A stretch of DNA of 64,000 nt from Batillaria attramentaria (GCA_018292915.2 JACVVK020000095.1:1-64000), one strand, 5' to 3'. Positions 9,604 through 20,585 are shown, counted from the first letter of the stretch. Numbers and translations are program-made. Notes: generated by a model from the sequence alone, not told the origin.

Positions 9604-10157
9604 GGTGAAATCAAAGACAAGGAGTTCTTAGTGTGGGCGCCGCGTCATCGGAGTACGCTCCAGTTGGCTCAGTGTCAGCATTACAGACACTGTCACTGTC
9701 CAGGTGTCTAAGTGGTGTGATAATAGATACCACAAAACACCAGCTCAGAATGATCTGTGAGCATAAAAAGGGTAGCACTGATTAACCCCTTTAACGAACG
9801 TTACGAGTTAAAGGGTCTGCGATCTCAGCAAAAAGCCGCAAACATTGCGTATTTTAAAACTGTGCATTATCCAGGCAACTCTGTCACAGTTACAGAGTTT
9901 TCATCGCTTCGGGGACCCTTATAAAACCAGAGCACGAGTTTGCCGTGACATTATTTGGCTGTTGGTCAGTGAGCGAGACAAATCGCTACAGTGTCTGGCG
10001 GATGTTGAGTGTCAAAACGCAAACTGAGCTGTGATAAGAAACATGACATATAAAAACATAAACCCAGCAAGACACGACAAGAGTTAAGAATGGACAGCAT
10101 AAAATCAACTATACATAACTTAAGATAATCTTCAGACAAATCTATCTCATGTTCAAT
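9604..10157. other. No gene; short hairpin at 9787-9815
   Basis: Unique sequence. CCCTTTAAC (9787-9795) and GTTAAAGGG (9807-9815) form a 9-bp hairpin. Confidence 0.5.
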
Positions 10158-10158
10158 C

Positions 10159-10240
<82 letters not shown>

Positions 10241-10290
10241 CTGCCACTGGGGGAATATGTCCAGGGAAAGAGAGGGGGGGGGGGGGGGGG
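10158..10290. repeat. (CA)n microsatellite and G-run
   Basis: About 80 bp of CA (10160-10240), followed shortly by a long G-run near 10275. Confidence 0.97.
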
Positions 10291-10550
10291 GCTGCCGTAA
10301 GTGGACTCGGACAACACAGTTGACGGCTGCGAAGAAGGAGATTCCTATGACAGCATCTGAAGAGTGTGCAATGGATTTGGAATGGAAGGATTCCAAGCGA
10401 GTGGGATGAATTCTTATCACAGCATCCAATCACACAATGCGTGGGATGGTTTCCTATACCTGTCCACACACCGTGCGACTGATAGACTCTGTCCTCTTTG
10501 CAGATGCGGTGAATCAGTTGACGGAGTCACTCGTCAACCGAAGAGCATGA
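10291..10550. other. No gene; short tandem similarity
   Basis: GATTCCTATGACAGCATC and related phrases (ATTCTTATCACAGCATCCAA) recur loosely at 10340-10460. No gene recognised. Confidence 0.35.
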
Positions 10551-10555
10551 GAACC

Positions 10556-10990
10556 CAGGGGCGCCGGAACCGGGGGGGGGGCAGGGGGGGCAGCTGCCCC
10601 CCCTGTACCCAAGCAGGGGGGGCAAGAGTGTCTTTTTGCCCCCCCCCTGGAAAATCAGGTGACTATGACAAGAGGGGGGGGGGGGGGGCAAAGCCATGGT
10701 CTTGCCCCCCCCCCTACCTCTCCCCCTACCCCTCTTAGTGCTCTCTCCCTCATCCCACCCAACAGAGAACTTCTGTTTTCGCGGACCGAAGGCTATCCGC
10801 TCCTTTGATTGCCCCCCCCCCCCCCCCCCGCTTTTCACTTTTTTCGGGCAACGTCCTGGTTCGTAAAGGTTTTTTGCCTACGCAGCATTTGATCCCCCCC
10901 CCCCCCCCCCCCGCTTTTCACTTTCTTCGGGCAACGTTCCCCCCTCCGAGATTCTGCCCCCCCTCCCCCCAACATCTTCCGGCGCCCCTG
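10556..10990 (+). mobile_element. T1 hAT-like non-autonomous element, copy A (435 bp)
   Basis: Begins CAGGGGCGCCGGAACC and ends with the inverse TTCCGGCGCCCCTG. It is flanked by the 5-bp TSD GAACC (10551-10555 and 10991-10995). The interior is extremely G/C-homopolymer rich and holds two copies of an internal unit starting CGCTTTTCACTTT (10829, 10912). TIRs starting CAGGGGCG are typical of hAT elements. A 5-bp TSD fits the subgroup some repeat catalogues call hAT5; this is an inference. Confidence 0.85.
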
Positions 10991-11050
10991 GAACCTCTTT
11001 TAACTCAATACCTGCCAAGTAAGGTTGGGTTTGTGCACCAGTGGCTTCAC

Positions 11051-11054
<4 letters not shown>

Positions 11055-11116
<62 letters not shown>

Positions 11117-11128
11117 CACACACACACA
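11055..11128. repeat. (CA)n microsatellite
   Basis: About 74 bp of CA with one interruption (CAAACACA at 11100). Confidence 0.97.
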
Positions 11129-11258
11129 ATTTATTTACGTTCGCGTGGATTTAAGTTTGGCTTAGTGGGAGTGTTGCACTTTGATTATACTCGTGTTTGT
11201 TGCAATAAGAGCCGTTAAGGCCCGAACCATAAATCTTGTCTGGTTTTCGCATGCAAGA

Positions 11259-11696
11259 CAGGGGCGCCGGAAGATGTTGGAGGGGGGGGGGCAGAATCTC
11301 AGAGGGGGGGAAACGCCAGAGCCAGTGAAAGGAAGGACGTTGCCAGACAAAAAACTTTACGAACCAGGGAGCCACTGAAAGGAAGGACGTTGCCCAAAGA
11401 AAATGAAAAGCGGGGGAGGGGGGGGGGAGGGAGTGATTATCAGACGACTTTCTGCCAATTTCATGCAACGGCTAAACTGTTCTCTGTTGGGTTGGGTGGG
11501 ATGAGGGAGAGAGCAGGAAGAGGGGGGGGGGGGTAGGGGGGAAGGGGGGGGGCAAGACCATGGTTTTGCCCCCCCCTTGCCATAGTCACCTGATTTTCCG
11601 GGGGGGGGGGGCAAAAAGATACTCTTGCCCCCCCCCCCCTGTTTGGGTACAGGGGGGGGGGCAGCTGCCCCCCCCCCCCCGGTTCCGGCGCCCCTG
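11259..11696 (-). mobile_element. T1 hAT-like non-autonomous element, copy B (438 bp)
   Basis: Opposite orientation to copy A. TIRs CAGGGGCGCCGGAAG and, inverted, CAGGGGCGCCGGAACC are flanked by the 5-bp TSD CAAGA (11254-11258 and 11697-11701). It shares the homopolymer-rich interior and the segment ending in the GGTTTTGCC-type motif. It has fewer internal AAAGCGGGG units than copy C. Confidence 0.88.
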
Positions 11697-11701
11697 CAAG
11701 A

Positions 11702-12730
11702 CCAAAACCGTTCAACAGCCAAAAACGTGGGATACTCGTGTGCGGTACGAAATGTGCTATACAGCTGCCATCAAAAGAAACAGAAAAAAAAAATCCGGCT
11801 TCCTAGTTAGTACAAAATTAATGTGGGCGTGCGTCGACGACGTTCGTGACGACAAAAGGGAGAAAATCTAGCTCATTCGAGTAACAGGAGTTCCAGTTCC
11901 TGATTTCGATCGTCTTCACCCGAGTCGTTCTAAGCCTCGTCCTTAAGCTGGGCATCGTTTTGGGTCAACAAAGTAGTCCCCGAAAAAAAAGGGAGGGTTC
12001 CTGAAATAACCCTCGCACTGAGGCCCCCGCTGATGTCTGGCGCGCTTGCCTTGCTCCCTCACGAACAGACCCTTTTGGGGATTTCTTTTGTCGACACTTA
12101 TTTTCGGAGGCGCGTCAAATTAACTCGGAATAGACTTACGCACAATCGACTCCCCTCCTTCGCCAGGCGCCCGGGCGGCACGTGCCGCCTGATTGTGTCC
12201 CCTTCGTCTAGGGTGTTGTCTTCCTTTTTTTACCCCGTGTGGTGGCGCCACTACTCACGTCACGTGCTGCCGCGACTAGGGGGGGACAGTCTCCGGGGCT
12301 GTAGTTCAATACTACACCGGGAGGACTCGATAACCATTTTGTGAAATCAGGTGCTCCACTGACGGCTTAAGTGACGCTCTTTGTGGAATGGTTCTTGTTC
12401 TCCTACTGCGACCTGTCATGTTTTGTTCTGTTCTGACTGCATTTATTTATTTATTCATTATACATGGGACACAGTTTTCTTAATCTTCTCAGGGTTAATT
12501 AAATGTCTTCTCACATTTCTAATAAAGAAAGAAAGAAAGAAGAAGAAGACTGACGAATACTTATGTGGCGCCTAACCTTCGGCAAGCTCTAGGCGAGATT
12601 ATTTTGCTAATTTGAACTGCTGTAATTAGACACTCTAATTGTCAGTAAGCGTGCCTTAAAGTCTGGGTACATATTGCATTTATTATTAAATTTTGTTAAG
12701 ACAATCACGCCTGGAGAAGGAGAGGGGGGC
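11702..12730. other. No gene recognised
   Basis: The stretch at 11900-11960 (CGATCGTCTTCACCCGAGTC and TTAAGCTGGGCATCGTTTT) resembles 13260-13320, so it may be a worn dispersed repeat. Frames of 103 and 64 codons have no recognisable domain. GAAA repeats occur at 12525-12550. Confidence 0.45.
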
Positions 12731-12896
12731 AGTTTAACGTCCTTTTCCACCAGTAAGAGTGAAATATCCAAGACGGGTCAACGAAAAAAAACCCCAAAAA
12801 ACGCCAGTACAAATATTTGGCCCCAGCCGGGATCCGAACTCTTGACCCGAGCACTGAGAGTACAAACGCTCTACCATTCGGCTATCCCGGCTCCCG
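12731..12896 (-). mobile_element. SINE S1, near full length, probable short TSD
   Basis: The tRNA-like head is at the 12896 end (minus strand) and the tail at 12731. CTGGAGAA occurs just outside on both sides (12711-12718 and 12898-12905), a possible 8-bp TSD separated from the left end by a G-rich run. Confidence 0.88.
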
Positions 12897-12949
12897 GCTG
12901 GAGAAAAGGGGCGGGGGAGCGAGCACCAACAGACGTGCAACCCTCGTAC

Positions 12950-13095
12950 GTGGCACCGTTCATTTGGGCCGATCGTAGGGGTTTTTGTCCGGCTTCCTCT
13001 CCCTCAGCTTTGGAAATGTTCAGCCCACAAAATTTGAAAATAAACGCAAATCTCAAGTCCAAAACTTGAATTCCTGAGCTGACCCTTAATTCGCA
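12950..13095 (+). repeat. Dispersed repeat R1, copy 1
   Basis: Matches 47370-47515 in inverted orientation. Shared landmarks are GGCTTCCTCTCCCTCAGCTT, GTTCAGCCCACAAAATTTGA and GAGCTGACCCTT. Class unknown; about 140 bp. Confidence 0.75.
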
Positions 13096-13229
13096 CCACG
13101 TGATTGTAACGTGTTCATGTCCAGTGTGTGAGAGCTTGCGTGTGGTTCGTCTGAACGCGCGTGTTGGGTTCAGATCGCGGCGCTTTGAGCCAGTTAAAGA
13201 AATTGGGTAAATCGTCTACGCAAGAACTA

Positions 13230-13260
<31 letters not shown>

Positions 13261-14465
13261 CGATCGTTTTCATCCAAGTCCGAGTCTGGCTAAGCTTTGT
13301 CTTTGAGCTGGGCATTGTCCTGAGTTTTGCGACGCAGACGATAGCAACTTTAGATGCACCACTGGAGAACGGTAGATGGCGTGGAAAGGCTCTTTGCAGC
13401 CCTCTGATTACTTGGCTTGAAACACCGGCAATGATCTCACCGGGTCGGATTGTTCTTTTGAAATCATCAAGTTCCAGTTCCTGGCCTGCCCAGGCCACCG
13501 CGGACGAAACATGCCTCGTATTTGATGCTAAGCACTCACCATAGATTTGATTGAGATCAAGATCCTTGCACTCACTCACTGTGGCCAGTCAATAGGGGTG
13601 CATGACTTCCCCACTCATCCTCAGCCCGCTGCAGTCAATCATAACCGAGTTAAATCATTCTCTCATATCCGCCAGCCGAGGTCCTTGCCGTTCTCAGGCA
13701 CAGCCAGTTCGTGCTCCGGCTAAAGAGAGAGAAAGAGAGAGAGGGAGAGAGAGAGAGGTGGGAAGGCAACGGAAATATGCAGTTCACAGCGCAGCACTTG
13801 TGGGCACGTGGTCCACAGGGTTACATTTGTTATCTCCGGCGGCTAGTGACGTTCATTCCCGACTAATTTTCTTCTGTGCCTTTCATTTTGAGCAGCGGAA
13901 ATTCGCTAATCTACGAGCTTGATGTGAACGACCTAGGGGATGATAATGTGTGACATTTAAAAATGCTCACACTCACAGGTGCCTGACCTTTCACGTCCCC
14001 TAACTGCAAAACGTGATCATGGGATGAATGGCGCTCTCGAGGACCGCTGGGACTACCCCATGCGCGCGCACCCTGCGGAAGAGACTCTGGCGCCCCCTGG
14101 TCGGAGTTACGTTACTCGCGCGTGACCACTTGTCTCTTCACGGTGTGTCGCTGCAAAAGGTTTGATGGATTTAGGGCGCTGGGGGGAGCCACAGCGGCGT
14201 TGTAGATGTGCCTTGTCCCGCTCTACTCCAGGGATATTGTTATTAATTGCTTCCCCCGAAAGTTCTCATGGACATGCTGACCGTTCAACTCAAACCATTT
14301 GTCTCTCTTGCACACTCCCTCTCCGATACAGGCCAACCTCCGGTCCTGGGCAGACAACCAGGCAATTCTTTCAAGAGAAAATTTTACTCAAGTTCTCCAT
14401 ATTTATTGTTTTTGCTCTTAAGGAGACGGAAGGAAAAGTTCTGATTGAAGTATTGCCGAATTGAA
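13096..14465. other. No gene; (ATT)n at 13226-13258
   Basis: Contains an (ATT)n tract (about 11 copies) and a GA-rich purine tract at 13720-13765. The opposing frames of 154 and 127 codons overlap the ATT tract and lack recognisable domains. Confidence 0.45.
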
Positions 14466-14469
14466 TTGG

Positions 14470-14620
14470 ATTGAAGATACGATATATACGATATACGATA
14501 TGAAATGCGGCACGATACAATACAACACGATACGATAATTATATGACGATGCGATACAATACGATACGATACGATACGACACGACACGACACGACACGAC
14601 CCCCCCCCCCCCCCCCCGGC
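14470..14620. repeat. Imperfect pentanucleotide (ATACG/ACGAC)n tract ending in a C-run
   Basis: Begins with ATACGATATACGAT-type repeats, changes to ATACGATACG and then ACACGACACG, and ends in a run of about 17 C. Confidence 0.93.
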
Positions 14621-15067
14621 GGTGACATTGCACTATGATCAGTATGATCAAATAAAGGGACAGAGCTTCCTTATTTGTCGGCCAAATGACGTCACACTGG
14701 GGGGGGGGGGGGCGTGTTGCTTAAATGTCGTAATTTGCTTTGACATCACCTTCACTGAGCGGGTTGCCAAGAAAATCAGAACTGTCACTGTCTATTACAA
14801 GCTCTACAGATTCCAGCGCACCAAGCCGCCGCCTTTTTGCCATACTTTCTATCGCATAAACCGCACAAAAAGCAAAACAATCACAAAAACAAAAACAACA
14901 ACAACAACAAAACAACACCTACAATTAATTAAAATCAACCAAAGTACACAACTGCAACCAACGAAAGCAGAAACCGCGTCTAAGGGAGATCTGGTAACGG
15001 CTACCGGCGGTGGAACAGAACGAAGATTTCGACAGGCTGTTACGACTATAGTAGTTAGTAAGTTAGT
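14621..15067. other. No gene; G-run and (CAA)n
   Basis: Contains a G-run at about 14700 and A/CAA-rich sequence at 14865-14915. The 161-codon frame has no recognisable domain. Confidence 0.45.
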
Positions 15068-15077
15068 AATTGTAGCT

Positions 15078-15130
15078 GGGTCGGTGGGTGGGTGTTTAGG
15101 AGTTTAACGTCCTTTTCCACCACGCATAGA
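15078..15130 (-). mobile_element. SINE S1, extreme 5' truncation (tail only) with 10-bp TSD
   Basis: Only about 50 bp of the S1 3' end is present (GTGGGTGTTTAGGAGTTTAA, then TCCTTTTCCACCACG). It is flanked by AATTGTAGCT at 15068-15077 and 15131-15140. This is a complete but severely truncated insertion, not a decayed remnant. Confidence 0.88.
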
Positions 15131-16526
15131 AATTGTAGCTCGGGCAGAATGGATTAAAACCTTGTTTACAAGTGATCCCTAAGCAACCAAGCGACCTTGT
15201 TGAAAAGACTTGAAGAGTCTGTCGAAACTTGCGGACCTGTTGACCCACGTACAGTACACACCCGCTCGGGTTCACGGCGACCAAAACAGCGTCTTGGGAA
15301 TTGATGGATCTCACGAGACATTGTCCATCACCTCTGCCGGGTGTCTTGGGGGAGGACGACGAACAGCTGCGGAAGCCCCTGCTGGATATCGGCTGTTGAC
15401 GGCACGGGACCGCGGACTGTTTTTCCCACGTGAGTACTTGGGAGCACACCCTCAGCGCAGCTCTCATCGTAGAAGTGATAGATCGCATTGTGGAAAGTGT
15501 TCCGTCAACTGTTAAGCCAAAACATTCTAGTACCTAAAGCCACTGCTATACTGACTTCGCGAAATGCTATTGCAATGTTCTTTAAAGGTATTTCTACGCG
15601 ATGTTTTTATCCCCACGTGAGTTGTTGGAAGTAGTCTCATCGATCGTAGAGTTGATAGATCGGTGGATGAGATAGATTATATCGTGGAAACTGTTCGATT
15701 AAATGTTAGGTCAAACCGGTCTGTCTAAAGACGCTGCTATACTGACTGTCACTATTTCTGTGATGTTCTTTGTAGTGTTTGTACGCGAGTTGTTTGTTTG
15801 TTTGTTTGCTTGTTTGTCCCCCCCCCCTCCGCCCCCGTGTGAGTTCTTGGAAGCACACTCCGACCAGCCCTCACTGACTGCCGAGCTGACCGATCGCTCG
15901 ATGAGACAGATTATATTGTGTATCGTGGAAACAGTTCGACCAGCTGACCAACTGTTAGGTCAAATCACTGATCCTACCTAAAGACACTGCTGTACTGACT
16001 TTAAGTGCTGCTGTCATGTTCCTTATAGTATTTGTACGCGATGTTTTCCTCAGGCAATGTCTTTGACGCACCCTCAACGCTGCGGTCGTTGTACAGTTGA
16101 CAGATCACTCGAGTGGACAGACTACATCACGGAAACTGTTCGATCAACTGTTCGGTCAATTCGTCCTACCTGAAAACACTGCTATACTGACTTTATAGTA
16201 TTTGTACGCGATGTTTTTCCTCATACGAGTTCTTGGAAGCATCCTCAGCGGAGCGCGCATTGTAGAGTTGATAGATCACTCGATTAGATAGACTGTATCA
16301 TGGAAACTGTTCGATCAACTGTAAGTTTAAATCACTCTGTCTACAGACTCTGTTGTGCCGACTGTAAATGCTACTGCAATGTTCTTTATAGTATTTGTAC
16401 GCGATGTTTTCCCCGACGTGAGTTCTTGGAAGTAGTCTCCGAACAGCGCTCAGTGCAGAGTTGATACCTAGATCACTCGATGAGATAGACTGGATCGTGA
16501 AAACTGTTCGATGAACTGCAAGACCA

Positions 16527-16826
16527 GAGGACGACTCCACTCCGTCCTGTCACTCGGAAGGTTCGAGTGGAATGCAGCCAATCACCGCCTGCGGCATAAT
16601 GAGCACAACACATGGCGTGGTCTGGCAAACATCTGCCAGACACTACAACGAGGGAGGCACATGTAGTTTGATATGACTGAAACATGGAAAGAAAGCAGTA
16701 AGCCCATTCACGACATTTTATGAAAAAGACCATTACGTCAATCTCTTTCACCTCTTTTCCCATACAATGACGTCATGCCAATGTTTTTGCCAATACACGG
16801 CAGGCTTGCCGGGTGGAGTCGTCTAT
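16527..16826. mobile_element. MITE-like insertion in the 190-bp array
   Basis: Interrupts one array unit. The left end GACGACTCCACTCCG (near 16529) is inverted at the right as GGGTGGAGTCGTC (about 16811-16823), giving a TIR of about 12-13 bp. No clean TSD could be read, so the boundaries are approximate. Confidence 0.5.
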
Positions 16827-17064
16827 TCATTGTACCTGAAGACACCGCTATACTGACCTTAGCGTTACTGTAATGTTCTTTACAGTATTTGTTCGTTTTC
16901 CCGCGTGAGTTTTTGGAAGCGGTCTCCACGCATTGGTCGCCGCAGAGTTGACAGATCGCTCAGTGAGATGTGTCGAATCGTGGTAACTGTTCCATCCACT
17001 GTTAGATCAGATCAGTCTTCCTGAAGATACTGCTGTATCAAATTTAACTGCTACTGTAATGTAC

Positions 17065-17302
17065 ACCCTCAGGAAGCCAGCATCCAGTACCACACGCCAA
17101 GCCCTGACATGGAACCCACAGGGGAAAAGGAAGAGAGGCCGGCCTCGCAACAGCTGGAGGCGGGACACTGAGGAAGAGCTATATAAGCAGGGGACCAACT
17201 GGACTGGAGTGGCAAGAATAGCCCAGAACAGAGTGCGATGACGAAGGGTTGTCGATGGCCTATGCTCCACTTGGAGCCAGGGGCCTAAGTAATTAAGTAT
17301 AA
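17065..17302 (+). mobile_element. LINE 3' end (reverse transcriptase C-terminus), 14-bp TSD
   Basis: A 5'-truncated non-LTR retrotransposon. The frame from about 17065 encodes the widely conserved C-terminal segment LRKPASSTTRQALTW, then NPQGKRKRGRPRNSWRRD and WTGVARIAQNRVR. An in-frame TGA at 17239-17241 interrupts it before the last 16 codons or so (ending STWSQGPK). Perfect TSD CTACTGTAATGTAC lies at 17051-17064 and 17303-17316. Same family as 46742-47320. Clade not assigned. Confidence 0.9.
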
Positions 17303-17404
17303 CTACTGTAATGTACGCGACGTTTTTCCCCAAGCGAGTTCTTGGAAGTAGTGTCCGCGCAACACTCATCGTAGAGTTGAATAGATCACTCGATGAGATG
17401 GATT

Positions 17405-17881
<477 letters not shown>

Positions 17882-17949
<68 letters not shown>

Positions 17950-17958
17950 ACCACCACC

Positions 17959-17990
<32 letters not shown>

Positions 17991-17995
17991 CAACA

Positions 17996-18040
<45 letters not shown>
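17882..18040. repeat. Compound microsatellite (CA)n-(CCA)n-(CAA)n-(CA)n
   Basis: Four consecutive related motifs in order: CA to about 17948, CCA to about 17973, CAA to about 17996, then CA again. Confidence 0.97.
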
Positions 18041-18041
<1 letters not shown>

Positions 18042-18116
18042 CTTCAGCTGCGCTGCAGGGTCGGGCACATGTACTAGTATATATTCAAAATAGTCTTAAA
18101 CTCTCTCTCCGTTTGT

Positions 18117-18362
18117 CAGACACACAACAACGCTGTGGAAAACATTTCATCGAATGCGCTTAATCCACGCATCAGAATCAGTCACTCGGGACACAGTATT
18201 ATATAGCATCTGTAACCATGGTAGTGACTCGGGTTGGCGTGTGATATGTTGTTCGATGTACGCAGGAGAATACCGCGTACTGAGCAGGCGACGTTATTTG
18301 GTTGCGGACTGAACACCAACTAGACAGCGCCGCCGGATTGGTGGCTATTTTTAGCGACTTGG
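18117..18362 (+). repeat. Dispersed repeat R2, copy 1
   Basis: About 245 bp matching 51325-51558 inverted. Shared landmarks are GCTGTGGAAAACATTTCATC, ATCAGAATCAGTCAC, GCGACGTTATTTGGTTGC, and GGCTATTTTTAGC. A shorter related piece occurs at about 57294-57320. No ORF; class unknown. Confidence 0.75.
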
Positions 18363-18822
18363 TCGTATCGGCGTGTAGTATAGGACCCGCATGTAAAACT
18401 CGAGGTTATTTAATTTAACCCACTGCTACGGGTCTAACCCAGACTAGGACAAAAGTAACTTCAAAACAAAATTTAATTTAAAAAAGGAAGCGAAGAAAGG
18501 TAGAAAAAAAATCCTTCTCTAACGACTTAGGCACCATGGTGGGATGGACCCGCTTCCTGGTTAAACAAACAAACAAACAAACAAACAAACTAAATTAACC
18601 CTAGAGCTAGTTTAGTTCGAGGTTAGACTCTAACCTTGGGCTAAAATCCCCTAACCTCGACTTTTACATGCGGGCCCAGGTATGGAAGCGTCAGGCCAAA
18701 GAAAGTCATATGTCTCTACTGTTAGAAGCCACAAAGTCACGAACATGGTCGCAATGGCTGAAAGGAAAATTAATTCCTTTGGCAAACAGGCTTAGAGCTT
18801 TGTAAGCGGCAGTTTTTCTACT
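18363..18822. other. No gene; (CAAA)n at 18562-18590
   Basis: Unique sequence apart from a CAAA run. GGGTCTAACCC and related short inverted phrases occur near 18430 and 18625 (CGAGGTTA / TAACCTCG), without clear element ends. Confidence 0.4.
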
Positions 18823-19141
18823 CCAAACTCATTACGTGGAGACTATAAAGGCCAAACTCATTACGTGGAGACTATAAAGGCCAAACTCATTACGTGGAGA
18901 CTATAAAGGCCAAACTCATTACGTGGAGACTATAAAGGCCAAACTCATTACGTGGAGACTATAAAGGCCAAACTCATTACGTGGAGACTATAAAGGCCAA
19001 ACTCATTACGTGGAGACTATAAAGGCCAAACTCATTACGTGGAGACTATAAAGGCCAAACTCATTACGTGGAGACTATAAAGGCCAAACTCATTACGTGG
19101 AGACTATAAAGGCCAAACTCATTACGTGGAGACTATAAAGG
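18823..19141. repeat. Minisatellite, 29 bp x 11, all copies identical
   Basis: Unit CCAAACTCATTACGTGGAGA + CTATAAAGG. Exactly 319 bp with no visible mismatch between copies, implying very recent expansion or homogenisation. Confidence 0.97.
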
Positions 19142-19225
19142 CCCATTTTTAGTGTGTTCACAGATCGTTCTAAGCTGTTTTGGTGGTGTGTAGCAACACA
19201 TCGCTTAGACACCTGCACAGTGACA

Positions 19226-19836
19226 GCACTGAACCAACAGAAAGCCACACAATGACGCGACTGAAGCAAGGATTGAGGTGAGAATATTATATCATAAGTA
19301 TTTCAGTTATTTCCAAGGTGTTAGTTCATGGTTTTGTATGTGTGCTGTGTGCGGTCCAAATTGTGTGCGATTTTTCTCAATTTACGGTTCATATTGTTCA
19401 CATCGGCTACAAAACACATTTCTAAAGATATTCTCCTCATATTTTGCAATAATATGCTGAAATGAATGAGATAAATGAAAATAGTAATGACATGGCATAG
19501 AACAATGAAACAATTTTTTTTCTTCTTAGCCTCTGTCGGGAATCAACATTTTTGTTTTATTTTTATGCTCATATGCTTGCAACATAAAGTCAATATATTG
19601 CTAAACCATTGTTCAAAATCATTTTTCCTTTACATATCTAAAAGCAGACTTCAATTTCCTTCAAATTGGTGTATAACATGTCTATGTTATGTTTACAAAT
19701 GAGTATACAGTCCCCTTTCAGAGAATCATGCTTGATTCGCACGCGTTATAGCTCAAAATACTGTGAACTGGTGAGAGTTAAAGGCTGGCACTGAACCAAC
19801 AGAAAGCCACACAATGACGCGACTGAAGCAAGGATT
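19226..19836. repeat. 49-bp perfect direct repeats flanking a 513-bp AT-rich block
   Basis: The same 49 bp (starting GCACTGAACCAACAG and ending GCAAGGATT) occurs at 19226-19274 and 19788-19836. The intervening 19275-19787 is noticeably more AT-rich than its flanks. It encodes two short frames (60 and 75 codons) rich in aromatic and cysteine residues, with no recognised domain. This could be an insertion with an unusually long target duplication, or a segmental duplication that captured foreign DNA. Confidence 0.7.
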
Positions 19837-20129
19837 CAGCGAGACTCGTGAATTTTCTGCGGCTCACGAAGAGTGTAAACAGCATTGTATCACATTAAGA
19901 ACTCTGATAATCATTTAGATAGAGATTTCGAGCGTACAGGGGAACTCACAAGCCAAACTTTCTAAAACATAAGCTAGCTTCTTTGAAGCATAGTAAACGT
20001 GGGGAAAAAAGTGCGTTCAATGGTAACTAGACTCGGGAAGCGATGCACTGACGTCTGCTGGCAGCGCGAACTTGAAATGAAACTACCCGAAGCTTTGCTG
20101 GTAAAAGAGTGACGGCAACACTAGAACAG
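19837..20129. other. No gene recognised
   Basis: Unique sequence upstream of dispersed repeat R3; nothing supportable. Confidence 0.45.
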
Positions 20130-20585
20130 TCGCCTCGCTTTTTGATTTACGCGTAGCATTCTGGGGTCTTAAGCAGACACAAGAAGACACATTGACCGTG
20201 GGGTCATGTTTGGTGTTTATTTTGAAGTACCCTGTCTGTCGAGTGTGCTGGTCTGTAGTGATTTTTGTTGTCATGAAAAAGCGTGATTTTCGTGATTTTT
20301 GTTTTACGTAGGTCAAGGTGCGTGCCACGCGGTCGCAAAAAGAGGCTGCCAGTGAAGCTGGGACTTTTTGCACAGCCGAGCCCAAGTGAGGCAAGCGGAG
20401 TTGTGTGAACTGCCTCTCCGGCCTAAAGAAAAAGTAGACGTGCATTATTCCAGTGAGGTCTGAGCGGAAAGGAGACAATCAAATTCTTTTTAAACTCCCT
20501 GTCAGGTGCGTGCCATTGAATGGTCTGTTCATGGTAGTAATTGTTTCTAGACTGAAGCATTTTTAGGAATGACTATGATGCCTAA
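20130..20585 (+). repeat. Dispersed repeat R3, copy 1
   Basis: About 450 bp matching 60287-60715 inverted. Shared landmarks are GTGTTTATTTTGAAGTACCC-like, GTGATTTTTGT, GCCAGTGAAGCTGGGACTTT, TAGACGTGCATTATTCCAGT, and TGAGCGGAAAGGAGAC. The reverse-strand 131-codon frame is not preserved in the other copy. Class unknown. Confidence 0.78.

Larger units (their letters stand above)
15390..17400 (+). repeat. Degenerate tandem array, about 190-bp unit, about 8 copies
   Basis: Units share GTGAGTTCTTGGAAGCA, a GTTGATAGATCACTCGATGA segment, TCGTGGAAACTGTTCGATCA, CTGCTATACTGACT, and TATTTGTACGCGATGTTTT. GTGAGT-type starts lie near 15429, 15617, 15838, 16053 (weak), 16226, 16419, 16906 and 17333. The two long gaps contain insertions (16527-16826 and 17065-17302). 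Units are strongly diverged. No HMM-type protein domain is visible. Confidence 0.85.

Noticed and set aside
15640..17400. Hammerhead ribozymes in the 190-bp array (CTCGATGAGATAG...GTGGAAAC)
   Set aside because: The core reads CTCGATGA rather than CTGATGA, and stem II with an adjacent GAAA cannot be formed at the right position.
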